Source: Pseudomonas mendocina (lineage in GTDB: Bacteria > Pseudomonadota > Gammaproteobacteria > Pseudomonadales > Pseudomonadaceae). From it: DNA of 64,000 nucleotides. Position numbers and translations under genes: made by a program. Below are positions 38,744-49,178 of the stretch, in pieces; the first letter of the stretch is position 1; each line of letters opens with the position of its first letter. The stretch is taken from positions 2,046,001 to 2,110,000 of the forward strand of contig NZ_LR134290.1 in assembly GCF_900636545.1 (NCBI RefSeq), read 5' to 3'. The notes beneath the pieces are model-generated. The model ran no database searches, was not told the DNA's origin, and worked only from the letters and a program-made list of their open reading frames with translations.

Positions 38744-39658
38744 TTAGCCTGTGGGCGTGCCGTCCTTTACTGCGCGAAGCCAGCTTTGTGCGCCGGCTCT
38801 GATCAGCCAGCAGGCGAGTATGAAGGGCATGGTCAGGGCGGGCAGGCCCAGTGCGCTGAAACCTGGTTGCAGGATCAGGGCAAGCAGGATTCCCACTGCG
38901 GGGATCAATGGGCAGCGATAGACCTGGGCCAGGGCGATGGCGGCGAGTGTGGCGTTGTAGCCGTAGAGACCGGCCAGGGCAGCATCGCTGGGCCAGCCGC
39001 TTAACAGCATCAGGGCAAGTCCTGCGCTGGAGCCGAGCAGTGCCCAGAGCGCTGTACGGCCGTCAGCCAAACGCAAACCGAACAGCAGGCACAGGCCGGC
39101 CAATGGCGAGTCGAGGAAGATGACCTGGCCCAGGCCGCGCAGCACCGCGAGCATCAACTGCAGGACGCTCAGCTGCGGCTGTTCGGGGGCATGGCTGGGC
39201 TGCGCAACTGGCAGCTCGAGTTGGACGATCAGTGCCAGCAACAGCCAACCGAGCAGCACGAAGGGAAAGGTGAAGGCGGGCAGCCAACCATGCTGGCGCA
39301 TGCGCCGCATCCAAGGCGCAAGCAGCAGGCTGGAAAGGGCAGCGCTGGCGCTGATCAGCACGGGCAACAGCGGTGTCCATGGCAGTTTCAGGCAGAGTAG
39401 CAGGCCGATCAGGATGCCGTTGTAGCCGTACAGGCCGATGGCGATGTCCGCTTGCGGGTAGTTACGGCGTTGCGCGACCAGCATCGAGGTCAGGCCGCCG
39501 AGCAGGGCGCCGGGCAGCAGATGAGGGGCGCCGATGAGGATCGCCAGCAGCACCAGCACGCCGCAGCCTGGGTGCTGTTGCAGGAAAATCTGGGCGAAGC
39601 CGCAGAGCAGGGCGCGCAGGCTTTGCAGGGCAGGGTGTGAGGTTGGTAGTGGAGGCAT
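38744..39658 (-). CDS. Urea transporter (UT family)
   Basis: The 304-residue membrane protein has the internal duplication of urea channels: GLYGYNGILIGLLLCLKLPW in the first half and GLYGYNATLAAIALAQV in the second, with matching helices around each. ATG 39658 is preferred, since GGAGG-like sequence is absent for the longer frame, which also reads through a repeat. It would move urea. Urea is released by AllA-type ureidoglycolate lyase encoded at 57 kb, but the two are not linked in an operon. Confidence 0.86.
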   Translation of the reverse strand: MPPLPTSHPALQSLRALLCGFAQIFLQQHPGCGVLVLLAILIGAPHLLPGALLGGLTSMLVAQRRNYPQADIAIGLYGYNGILIGLLLCLKLPWTPLLPVLISASAALSSLLLAPWMRRMRQHGWLPAFTFPFVLLGWLLLALIVQLELPVAQPSHAPEQPQLSVLQLMLAVLRGLGQVIFLDSPLAGLCLLFGLRLADGRTALWALLGSSAGLALMLLSGWPSDAALAGLYGYNATLAAIALAQVYRCPLIPAVGILLALILQPGFSALGLPALTMPFILACWLIRAGAQSWLRAVKDGTPTG

Positions 39659-39675
39659 GATGTCTGTGCCAAGAG

Positions 39676-39797
39676 TCCTCTCCCCCAAGCGGAAGAGGGG
39701 CGCCGTCCGTGTCGCTTGGAGGAGTCCTGTGGGGTGCGCCGTGCGCACCGCTAACTGGTCGCAAGGTGCGCAAGGCCTAGGCGGCCCCGCGACACCC
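39676..39797. repeat. REP-like inverted repeats before the urea transporter
   Basis: A CCTCTCCC-type hairpin (39676-39700) is followed by GGGGTGCGCCGTGCGCACC at 39731 and ACACCCTACGG at the right end. These units resemble the intergenic repeats at 42.7, 44.6 and 60.0 kb. The stretch fills the gap between the divergently read ends of the urea transporter and pyk genes. Confidence 0.5.
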
Positions 39798-39803
39798 TAC
39801 GGC

Positions 39804-41219
39804 TCAATGCAGCGTTTCGATCCTCAGGCTGTTGGTGCTGCCAGGTTGACCGAAGGGTTCGCCGGCGGTGATCACCACGGTTTCGCCGCGCTTGGCCATG
39901 CCCTGGGCCTGGGCAATCTCCAGCGCGGTGCTGGTGACCTCCTCGACCCTGCGCAGGCGCTCGTTGACCACCGAGTAGATGCCCCAGGCCACTGTCAGGC
40001 GGCGGGCGGTGGTTAGGCTCGGGGTGAGGCTCAAGATCGGCGCCTTGGGCCGCTCGCGCGAGGCGCGCAGGCTGCTGGCGCCGGACTCGCTGTAGTTGAC
40101 CAATGCCGCCACCGGCAGGATCGAGCTGATGCGGCGAATAGCGCAACTGATGGCGTCGCTGGCGGTGGCTTCGGCTTGAGGGCGACCGACGTCGAGTTGA
40201 GTCTGGTAGTCCGGGCCATTTTCCACCTGGCGGATGATCTTGCTCATCATCTGCACGGTTTCCAGCGGGTAGTCACCGGAGGCGGTCTCGGCCGACAACA
40301 TCACTGCATCGGCGCCTTCGGCCACGGCGTTGGCTACGTCGGTGACCTCGGCGCGGGTCGGCGCCGGAGAGAAGCGCATGGATTCGAGCATCTGCGTGGC
40401 CACCACTACCGGGCGGCCGAGCTGGCGGCAGGTGCGCACGATGTCCTTCTGAATGCGCGGCACGTTTTCGGCCGGCACCTCCACGCCCAGGTCTCCGCGC
40501 GCCACCATGATGGCGTCGCACAGCTTGGCGATTTCTTCCAGGTGGGTCACCGCCGACGGCTTCTCGATCTTGGCCATGAGGAAGGCCTTGCCTTGAATCA
40601 GCTCTCGGGCTTCGACGATATCTTCCGGGCGCTGCACGAAGGAAAGCGCCACCCAGTCCACACCCAGCTGCAGGCCGAAGGTCAGGTCGCGGCGGTCTTT
40701 CTCGGTCAGCGGCGATAGCTGCAGCACGGCCTCAGGTACGTTGACGCCCTTGCGGTCGGACAGTTCGCCACCGGCGATCACTTCGGTAATCACGGCATCA
40801 TTCTGCTTGGCAGTCACTTTCAGGCGCAGGCGGCCGTCGTCCAGCAGCAGGCTCATGCCCGGCTGCAGGGCTTCGATGATTTCCGGGTGGGGCAGGTTGA
40901 CCCGGCTGGTGTCACCGGGCGTCTTGTCCAGATCCAGGCGCAGGCTCTGGCCGTTGACCAGTTGCACCTTGCCTTCGGCAAAGCGGCCGACGCGCAGTTT
41001 CGGCCCCTGCAGGTCCATGAGGATGCCGATAGGCTGGTTCAGCTCGCGCTCGACTTGGCGCACCCACTGGTAGCGCTGGGCGTGATCGGCGTGTTCGCCG
41101 TGGCTGAAGTTGAGGCGAAACAGGTTGACCCCGGCTTCCACCAATTGGCGGATATGCGCGGCGTCGCGGATGGCCGGGCCGAGGGTGGCGAGGATTTTCA
41201 CTTTCTTGTCGGGAGTCAT
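39804..41219 (-). CDS. pyk: Pyruvate kinase
   Basis: Pyruvate kinase converts phosphoenolpyruvate and ADP to pyruvate and ATP. The 471-residue product starts MTPDKKVKILATLGPA and carries LFRLNFSHGEH, LMDLQGPKLRVG, the active-site segment FLMAKIEKPSAV and MVARGDLGVEVP. ATG 41219 gives the normal N-terminus; an open extension to 41339 runs through a palindromic repeat and is not credible. It is the last gene of the gcl-hyi-garR-ttuD-pyk run, downstream of glycerate kinase, whose product enters glycolysis just above this step. Confidence 0.95.
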   Translation of the reverse strand: MTPDKKVKILATLGPAIRDAAHIRQLVEAGVNLFRLNFSHGEHADHAQRYQWVRQVERELNQPIGILMDLQGPKLRVGRFAEGKVQLVNGQSLRLDLDKTPGDTSRVNLPHPEIIEALQPGMSLLLDDGRLRLKVTAKQNDAVITEVIAGGELSDRKGVNVPEAVLQLSPLTEKDRRDLTFGLQLGVDWVALSFVQRPEDIVEARELIQGKAFLMAKIEKPSAVTHLEEIAKLCDAIMVARGDLGVEVPAENVPRIQKDIVRTCRQLGRPVVVATQMLESMRFSPAPTRAEVTDVANAVAEGADAVMLSAETASGDYPLETVQMMSKIIRQVENGPDYQTQLDVGRPQAEATASDAISCAIRRISSILPVAALVNYSESGASSLRASRERPKAPILSLTPSLTTARRLTVAWGIYSVVNERLRRVEEVTSTALEIAQAQGMAKRGETVVITAGEPFGQPGSTNSLRIETLH

Positions 41220-41261
41220 CTGGCAGGCCTTGGTCATGAGTTTTGTTGATGGCGTTGCGGC

Positions 41262-41310
41262 GTAGGGCGGGTGCAACCCGCCACCAACGCTTTGGCGGGT
41301 TGCACCCGCC

Positions 41311-41314
<4 letters not shown>
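41262..41314. repeat. Long perfect palindrome between ttuD and pyk
   Basis: The left arm (41262-41283, beginning GTAGGGCGGGTGC) and right arm (41293-41314, ending CACCCGCCCTAC) are perfect 22-base inverted copies around a 9-base loop. The right end supplies the TAG stop codon of ttuD (41311-41313). It is a REP-type element rather than a standard terminator, since no T-run follows on either side. Confidence 0.8.
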
Positions 41315-42615
<1,301 letters not shown>

Positions 42616-42748
42616 GGTGGTGGTCTCTTGCAGATCGATTCCAGTCCGCAGATGCCGCGCGCAGCATCTGGGGAGTGGAATCGACCAACCTGGCAATCGG
42701 GCCGTGACACCTCCTGCCAGGAAGGTCGAAAGGGTGGGCCAGAAGCAA

Positions 42749-42880
42749 AGTCCCTCTCCCTAACCCTCTCTCATAAATGGGAGAGGGGACTGGCTTGGCG
42801 TACGCCGGAAGTCCGTGCAACGCCGAGCGGCTCGTCTCCCCTCTCCCACATGCGGGAGAGGGGCCGGGGGAGAGGGCGCT
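42749..42880. repeat. Two CCCTCTCCC-type hairpin repeats between garR and ttuD
   Basis: Two inverted units, CCCTCTC...GAGAGGGG at 42749-42790 and CCCCTCTCCC...GGGAGAGGGG at 42835-42880, flank about 45 bases of unrelated sequence in the 268-base gap. Related units occur at 39676 and 44589. They belong to the dispersed intergenic repeats common in proteobacteria and may modulate expression inside this operon. Confidence 0.7.
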
Positions 42881-42883
42881 CTG

Positions 42884-43774
42884 TTACTCGCCGCGGATAT
42901 TGAAGTTGGCCATATGCTCCAGACCCTTGATCAGGGCAGAGTGGTCCCAGCCGCTGCCACCGAGGGCCGCGCAGGTGCTGAACACCTGCTGGGCGTTGGC
43001 GGTGTTGGGCAGGTTCAGGCCAAGCTCGCGAGCACCGGACAGCGCCAGGTTGAGGTCCTTCTGGTGCAGGCTGATGCGGAAGCCCGGATCGAATGTGCCC
43101 TTGATCATGCGCTCGCCGTGCACTTCGAGAATTTTCGAGCCGGCGAAACCACCGGACAGCGCCTCGCGCACCTTGGCCGGGTCGGCACCGTTCCTAGCAG
43201 CAAACAACAGCGCTTCGGCCACTGCCTGGATGTTCAGTGCGACGATGATCTGGTTGGCCACCTTGGCGGTCTGGCCGTCACCATTGCCGCCGACGCGGGT
43301 GATGTTCTTGCCCATGGCCTGGAACAGCGGCAGGGCACGTTCGAAGGCGTTCGGGCAGCCGCCGACCATGATTGACAGGGTCGCGGCCTTGGCGCCGACT
43401 TCGCCGCCGGACACCGGGGCGTCCAGGTAGGCGGCGCCGGTGGCCTTGATCTTCTCGGCGAAGGCCTTGGTGGCGGAGGGCGAGATTGAGCTCATGTCGA
43501 TCACGATCTTGCCGCTGCCAACACCGCTGGCAACACCGTCCGCGCGGAACAGCACGTCTTCGACCTGCGGGGTGTCCGGCACCATGACGATGATGAATTC
43601 GGCTTCCTGGGCGACTTCCTGCGGGTTGGCCAGCGCGACGGCCCCGGCCGCTACGAGGTCGGCCGGAGCCGGGTCGTGATGCTCGGAAAGGAACAGGGTG
43701 TGACCGGCTTTCTGCAGGTTCTGCGCCATGGGTTTGCCCATGATGCCGGTGCCGATAAATCCGATTTTTGCCAT
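42884..43774 (-). CDS. garR: 2-hydroxy-3-oxopropionate reductase (tartronate semialdehyde reductase)
   Basis: The enzyme reduces tartronate semialdehyde, made by Gcl, to D-glycerate with NAD(P)H. The 296-residue protein has the Rossmann start KIGFIGTGIMGKPMAQNL, the substrate-binding DAPVSGGEVGA at about residues 116-126, and the catalytic Lys region GQTAKVANQIIV near 168-179. It lies 13 bases after hyi in transcription order. Confidence 0.95.
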   Translation of the reverse strand: MAKIGFIGTGIMGKPMAQNLQKAGHTLFLSEHHDPAPADLVAAGAVALANPQEVAQEAEFIIVMVPDTPQVEDVLFRADGVASGVGSGKIVIDMSSISPSATKAFAEKIKATGAAYLDAPVSGGEVGAKAATLSIMVGGCPNAFERALPLFQAMGKNITRVGGNGDGQTAKVANQIIVALNIQAVAEALLFAARNGADPAKVREALSGGFAGSKILEVHGERMIKGTFDPGFRISLHQKDLNLALSGARELGLNLPNTANAQQVFSTCAALGGSGWDHSALIKGLEHMANFNIRGE

Positions 43775-43787
43775 GAGATGAGTCTCC

Positions 43788-44570
43788 TCAGATTGCGTTA
43801 TGCGCCTTCATCCAGCCGAGGCCGGCAGCGGTGGTGGTAGCCGGCTTGTATTCGCAGCCAATCCAGCCCTGATAGCCGATGCGATCCAGGTGCTCGAAGA
43901 GGAAGCGGTAGTTGATTTCGCCGGTGCCCGGCTCGTTGCGGCCCGGGTTGTCGGCCAATTGCACGTGGTTGATCGCGGCCAGGTTGTTTTCCACGGTACG
44001 GGCCAGGTCACCTTCCATGATCTGCATGTGGTAGATGTCGTACTGCAGGTACAGATTGGTGCTGCCGACCTTGTCGCGGATGTCCAGGGCCTGCTTTGTG
44101 GTGCTGAGATAGAAGCCGGGGATGTCGCGTGTGTTGATGGCTTCCATGACCAGGCGAATGTCGGCGCCGGCCAGCTTGTCAGCGGCGTAGCGCAGGTTGT
44201 CGACGAAGGTCTTTTCCACGGTCGCGCAGTCCACGCCCTGCGGGCGGATGCCAGCCAGGCAGTTGATCTGCTGGTTGCCCAGTACCTTGGCGTAGGCGAT
44301 GGCCTTGTCGACGCCAGCGCGGAATTCCTCAACGCGATCCGGGTGGCAGGCGATGCCGCGTTCGCCCTTGCCCCAGTCGCCGGCCGGCAGGTTGAAGAGC
44401 ACCTGCTCAAGCTTGTTGGCGTTCAGGCGGGCCTTGATCTCTTCGACCGGGAAGTCATAGGGAAAGAGGTATTCCACGCCGCTGAAACCGGCTTCGGCGG
44501 CAGCGGCGAAACGGTCCAGGAAGTCCACTTCGGTGAACAGCATGGACAGGTTGGCAGCAAAACGGGGCAT
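43788..44570 (-). CDS. hyi: Hydroxypyruvate isomerase
   Basis: Hyi interconverts hydroxypyruvate and tartronate semialdehyde. The 260-residue TIM-barrel protein starts MPRFAANLSMLFTEVDFLDRF and has LVMEAINTRDIPGFYLST near residues 139-156 and IGCEYKPA near the end, the metal-binding pattern of the family. It is between gcl and garR. Confidence 0.95.
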   Translation of the reverse strand: MPRFAANLSMLFTEVDFLDRFAAAAEAGFSGVEYLFPYDFPVEEIKARLNANKLEQVLFNLPAGDWGKGERGIACHPDRVEEFRAGVDKAIAYAKVLGNQQINCLAGIRPQGVDCATVEKTFVDNLRYAADKLAGADIRLVMEAINTRDIPGFYLSTTKQALDIRDKVGSTNLYLQYDIYHMQIMEGDLARTVENNLAAINHVQLADNPGRNEPGTGEINYRFLFEHLDRIGYQGWIGCEYKPATTTAAGLGWMKAHNAI

Positions 44571-44588
44571 GGTTGGCTCCTTGTGTTT

Positions 44589-44620
44589 GTCTCCCCTCTC
44601 CGCAGATGGGAGAGGGGATT
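44589..44620. repeat. CCCCTCTCC hairpin repeat between gcl and hyi
   Basis: TCTCCCCTCTCC and GGGAGAGGGGA form inverted arms around a short loop in the 57-base gcl-hyi gap. It is another member of the repeats at 42749-42880. No T-run follows, and the genes on both sides are co-directional, so it is unlikely to be a full terminator. Confidence 0.65.
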
Positions 44621-44627
44621 GGTTGCG

Positions 44628-46403
<1,776 letters not shown>

Positions 46404-46515
46404 GACCATTGTTCTCCGAGTCAGTGGTTTTTTCTTCTTGGGAACAAGGATGACGGCTGTACCGGTGCGGCGGAATTGTTGGATACTTCAGTTCTGTCGA
46501 TACTTGGAGTACCGA
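46404..46515. promoter_or_regulatory. Divergent gcl/LysR promoter region with GATACTT repeats
   Basis: The 112-base gap between the gcl and LysR starts holds GATACTT at 46482-46488 and again at 46499-46505, 17 bases apart. Another copy lies just after the LysR gene at 47442-47448, in front of the GlcG/HbpS-type gene. A CTTGGGAACAAG near-palindrome is at 46437. These could be LysR-regulator sites; this is inference. Confidence 0.4.
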
Positions 46516-47430
46516 ATGGACCGTCATACCCTCATCCGCAGTTTCGTTCTGGTAGCCGACAACGGCAGCTTCGCCGCAGCTGCGCTGAGCGAAGGTGTCA
46601 CCCCGGTGGTCATGGGGCGCCGTCTGGACGCGCTGGAGCGCCACCTGGGCGTCAAGTTGATGCATCGCTCCACACGTGGCCTGCAGTTGACCGACCTCGG
46701 TGAGCAGTACCTCGATCGCGCCCGAGCCCTGCTCAAGGACTTCGACGAGGCCGACGCCAGCGTGGCCCGTGGGGGCAGGTCGGTGCGCGGGCACCTGGTG
46801 GTATCCGCGCCTGCGGCTTTCGGCAGGCGGCATATCGCGCCGCATGCGCCTGCTTTTCTCAAGCGTTACCCGGACCTGAAGCTGTCGTTCAACTTCACCG
46901 ACAGTCTGGTCGACCTGGTGCGCCAGGGCTACGACATGGGCATTCGCATCGGCGAGGTGACCGACCCCAACTACGTTGCGGTCAAGCTCTTCCCCAATCG
47001 CCGTGTGGTCTGTGGTGCGCCCAGTTACTTCGAGCTGCATGGCGTGCCGCGCACCCTCGAAGACCTGGCGCGGCACAACTGCCTGGCGTTCAACCTGCAG
47101 GGCGGTCAGCAGCGCGGTTGGACCTTCCTGCGCGACGGGCGCCAGGTGGCGGTGAAGGTGGCCGGTAATCTCGATTGCAACGACGGCGAACTGCTCTACG
47201 ACTGGGTCAAGCAGGGACTGGGAATCGGTTGGCGCTCGACCTGGGAAATCCAGGCGGAGTTGAAGGCCGGCGAGCTGGTCACGGTGCTCGATGATTACGA
47301 AATCCCGGCCTATGACATCCAGGCGGTATACCCACAGCAACGTTACCTGCCGGCCAAGGTGCGCTTTTTCATCGACTACCTGAAGGACATCTACAACGCG
47401 CCGGGGTACTGGGAAGAGCGAGGTAGTTGA
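46516..47430 (+). CDS. LysR-family transcriptional regulator next to gcl
   Basis: The 304-residue protein has an N-terminal winged helix-turn-helix (LIRSFVLVADNGSFAAAALSEG, about residues 5-26, then LEQHLG-like RHLGVKLMHRSTRGL) and the periplasmic-binding-protein-like effector domain. ATG 46516 is supported by GGAGTACC just upstream; an open extension from 46276 runs back across gcl. Divergence from gcl makes regulation of the glyoxylate operon likely. The effector is unknown. Confidence 0.88.
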   Translation: MDRHTLIRSFVLVADNGSFAAAALSEGVTPVVMGRRLDALERHLGVKLMHRSTRGLQLTDLGEQYLDRARALLKDFDEADASVARGGRSVRGHLVVSAPAAFGRRHIAPHAPAFLKRYPDLKLSFNFTDSLVDLVRQGYDMGIRIGEVTDPNYVAVKLFPNRRVVCGAPSYFELHGVPRTLEDLARHNCLAFNLQGGQQRGWTFLRDGRQVAVKVAGNLDCNDGELLYDWVKQGLGIGWRSTWEIQAELKAGELVTVLDDYEIPAYDIQAVYPQQRYLPAKVRFFIDYLKDIYNAPGYWEERGS

Positions 47431-47473
47431 CGGGGTTATTCGATACTTATCTTGTTATTCAAAGAAAAATTAA

Positions 47474-47483
47474 TTGTGTACAT
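47474..47483. promoter_or_regulatory. GntR-type operator candidate (TTGTGTACAT)
   Basis: TTGTGTACAT matches the recurring TTGT-RY-ACAA pattern of this region at 9 of 10 positions. It is 130 bases before the GlcG/HbpS-type gene in an AT-rich promoter-like stretch. Confidence 0.5.
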
Positions 47484-47613
47484 TTTTTATTATTTTTGTT
47501 CTTTTTTGTTGAAACAATCCTCCTGTTCGGCTATTGCATAAGGCGCTTTCTCATGTCGCACGCCGTCATTGGTGCGTGCGGTGACTTCCTGTTCGTTTTT
47601 CGGAGAAATCCTT

Positions 47614-48048
47614 ATGAATGCGCTTAACCTGTCCATAGCCGTGAGCATCACCCACAACGCGCTCGCCGTCGGGCGTGAGCTTCGCGCTGCGCCGCTGACG
47701 GTGGCGGTGCTGGATGCTGGCGGGCATCTGATCAGCCTGCAGCGCGAGGATGGTGCCAGCCTGCTGCGTCCGCAGATCGCTATTGGCAAGGCCTGGGGGG
47801 CGTTGGCGCTCGGCAAGGGCTCGCGCTTGATCGCCGCCGATGCGCAGCAGCGCCCGGCCTTTATCGGTGCGGTGAACAATCTGGCTCAAGGCAGCCTGGT
47901 GCCGGCCCCGGGTGGGGTTTTGATTCGTGATGAACAGGGGCAGGTGATCGGTGCCGTCGGCATCACCGGCGATACCTCGGATATCGATGAGCAGTGTGCA
48001 GTGAGTGCGCTGGAGTCGCTGGGTCTGCAGGCGGATGCTGGGGTATAG
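47614..48048 (+). CDS. GlcG/HbpS family protein
   Basis: The 144-residue protein belongs to the GlcG/HbpS (DUF336) family, found beside glycolate, glyoxylate and heme-related genes. Visible features are LTVAVLDAGGHLISLQRED near residues 28-46 and GALALGKGSR. The C-terminal part PGGVLIRDEQGQVIGAVGITG is the family signature. A CGGAGA element supports ATG 47614. The function is not established; the location suggests a role in glyoxylate or purine metabolism. Confidence 0.8.
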   Translation: MNALNLSIAVSITHNALAVGRELRAAPLTVAVLDAGGHLISLQREDGASLLRPQIAIGKAWGALALGKGSRLIAADAQQRPAFIGAVNNLAQGSLVPAPGGVLIRDEQGQVIGAVGITGDTSDIDEQCAVSALESLGLQADAGV

Positions 48049-48117
48049 GGTTCCAGAGCAGCCGTAAGGCTGACCGGATCGCTGGCCGCTCTTAGCGACG
48101 CGAACAGTCATCCATTG

Positions 48118-48290
48118 CAACGGCGTACTGCTGCGCGAGTACGCCCTACGGGATGTGGCCTGAAGGCCGAATGGGCGTGATATCTCAGGGCTGGCGTAGG
48201 GCGGACTCAGCGATCGCTGGCGAGCAGTCCGCCATTACCTGGAACGGCGTACTGCGCTGGAGCGCGGCGTATGCACGCCCTACGGTGACG
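48118..48290. repeat. Degenerate GCGTACTG...ACGCCCTACGG repeats
   Basis: Two related inverted units, at about 48118-48152 and 48241-48286, with an intermediate GGCGTAGGGCGG unit near 48193, fill the gap between the convergent GlcG/HbpS-type and TetR genes. They resemble REP remnants. Confidence 0.5.
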
Positions 48291-48322
48291 GATGTGGGGA
48301 AACCCTACAACGGAACAGCCAC

Positions 48323-48967
48323 TTAGGCGCTGGTCACCAGCTCGGACGCTGTCGATGGCATCGGGTTGACCTCACAGCCCTTGAGTACCAGGCGAATGAT
48401 GGTCTGTGCGGCGGCTTCGTAGTCGGCGTCGTCCAGGTTGGCCTTGCCGGTGACGGTGGAGATCTGCCAGTCGAAGTCGGCGTAGGTCTGGGTCGCGGCC
48501 CAGATGCTGAACAGCAGATGATGAGGGTCGACCTTGGCCATCAGGCCCTGGTCGATCCAGCGCTGGATGCAGGCGATATTGTGTTTGGCCTGGGCGTTGA
48601 GCTGTTCGGTCTGTTCCGGTGACAGATGTGGCGCACCGTGCATGATCTCGCTGGCGAACACTTTGGAAGCATGCGGCAGTTCGCGGGAGATGCGGATCTT
48701 CGAGCGGATGTAGGCAGCCAGGACTTCGCTCGGGTGGCCTGGCTGGTTGAAGGGGGCAGAGGCAGCCAGCAACGGCTCGATGATGCTTTCCAGGACCTCA
48801 CGGTAGAGGTTTTCCTTGGACTTGAAGTAGTAGTAGACGTTGGGCTTGGGCAGGCCTGCCTTGGCCGCGATGTCACTGGTCTTGGTGGCGGCGAAGCCCT
48901 TGTCGGCGAACTCCACGCTGGCTGCGCGCAGGATGAGCTCTTTGTTGCGCTCGCGAATGCTGGTCAT
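48323..48967 (-). CDS. RutR-like TetR-family regulator
   Basis: The 214-residue protein has a TetR helix-turn-helix (FAATKTSDIAAKAGLPKPNV, then YYYFKSKENLYREVL) and a C-terminal domain resembling E. coli RutR: YIRSKIRISRELPHASKVFA and VDPHHLLFSIWAATQTYADF align with RutR by eye. RutR senses pyrimidines and also controls purine-related genes, binding TTGACCA-N2-TGGTCAA. Similar palindromes recur through the purine region, including its own promoter. ATG 48967 gives the normal N-terminus. Confidence 0.88.
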   Translation of the reverse strand: MTSIRERNKELILRAASVEFADKGFAATKTSDIAAKAGLPKPNVYYYFKSKENLYREVLESIIEPLLAASAPFNQPGHPSEVLAAYIRSKIRISRELPHASKVFASEIMHGAPHLSPEQTEQLNAQAKHNIACIQRWIDQGLMAKVDPHHLLFSIWAATQTYADFDWQISTVTGKANLDDADYEAAAQTIIRLVLKGCEVNPMPSTASELVTSA

Positions 48968-49068
48968 AAGGCCCTGTGTTTTTCTCTGCCGCCGAGCGGC
49001 GGTCGGGCATGGTAGCACCGGCTTTGCGCGAGGCTCAAGCCAGCGGCCACGGGCTGCGCAGCGCTTAA

Positions 49069-49084
49069 CTGACTTGCGGGTCAA
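49069..49084. promoter_or_regulatory. RutR-like operator candidate
   Basis: CTGACTTGCGGGTCAA partly matches TTGACC-N4-GGTCAA (10 of 14 positions of the E. coli RutR site). It lies in the divergent gap between the RutR-like gene and moaA and is 5 bases from a GntR-type palindrome, so it could serve autoregulation. Confidence 0.45.
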
Positions 49085-49088
49085 ATTT

Positions 49089-49098
49089 CTGTATACAG
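49089..49098. promoter_or_regulatory. GntR-type operator candidate (CTGTATACAG)
   Basis: CTGTATACAG is a perfect palindrome inside a longer near-palindrome (TTTCTGTATACAGGAAA) and matches the TTGTRYACAA pattern at 8 of 10 positions. It is in the RutR-like/moaA divergent gap. Confidence 0.5.
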
Positions 49099-49178
49099 GA
49101 AATCGCTTTTCTGTTCTTATCCCGTACAGCTACCTCCATGAGCAAAAGTCTCGGCGCGCGACGCTGCAGGAGACCAAC

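Noticed and set aside
42749..44620. CRISPR-like array
   Set aside because: The repeats are few, differ from one another, and are separated by genes rather than uniform spacers.
44589..44620. Terminator between gcl and hyi
   Set aside because: The stem lacks a T-run and the same repeat type occurs in other gaps, so it is listed as a repeat.
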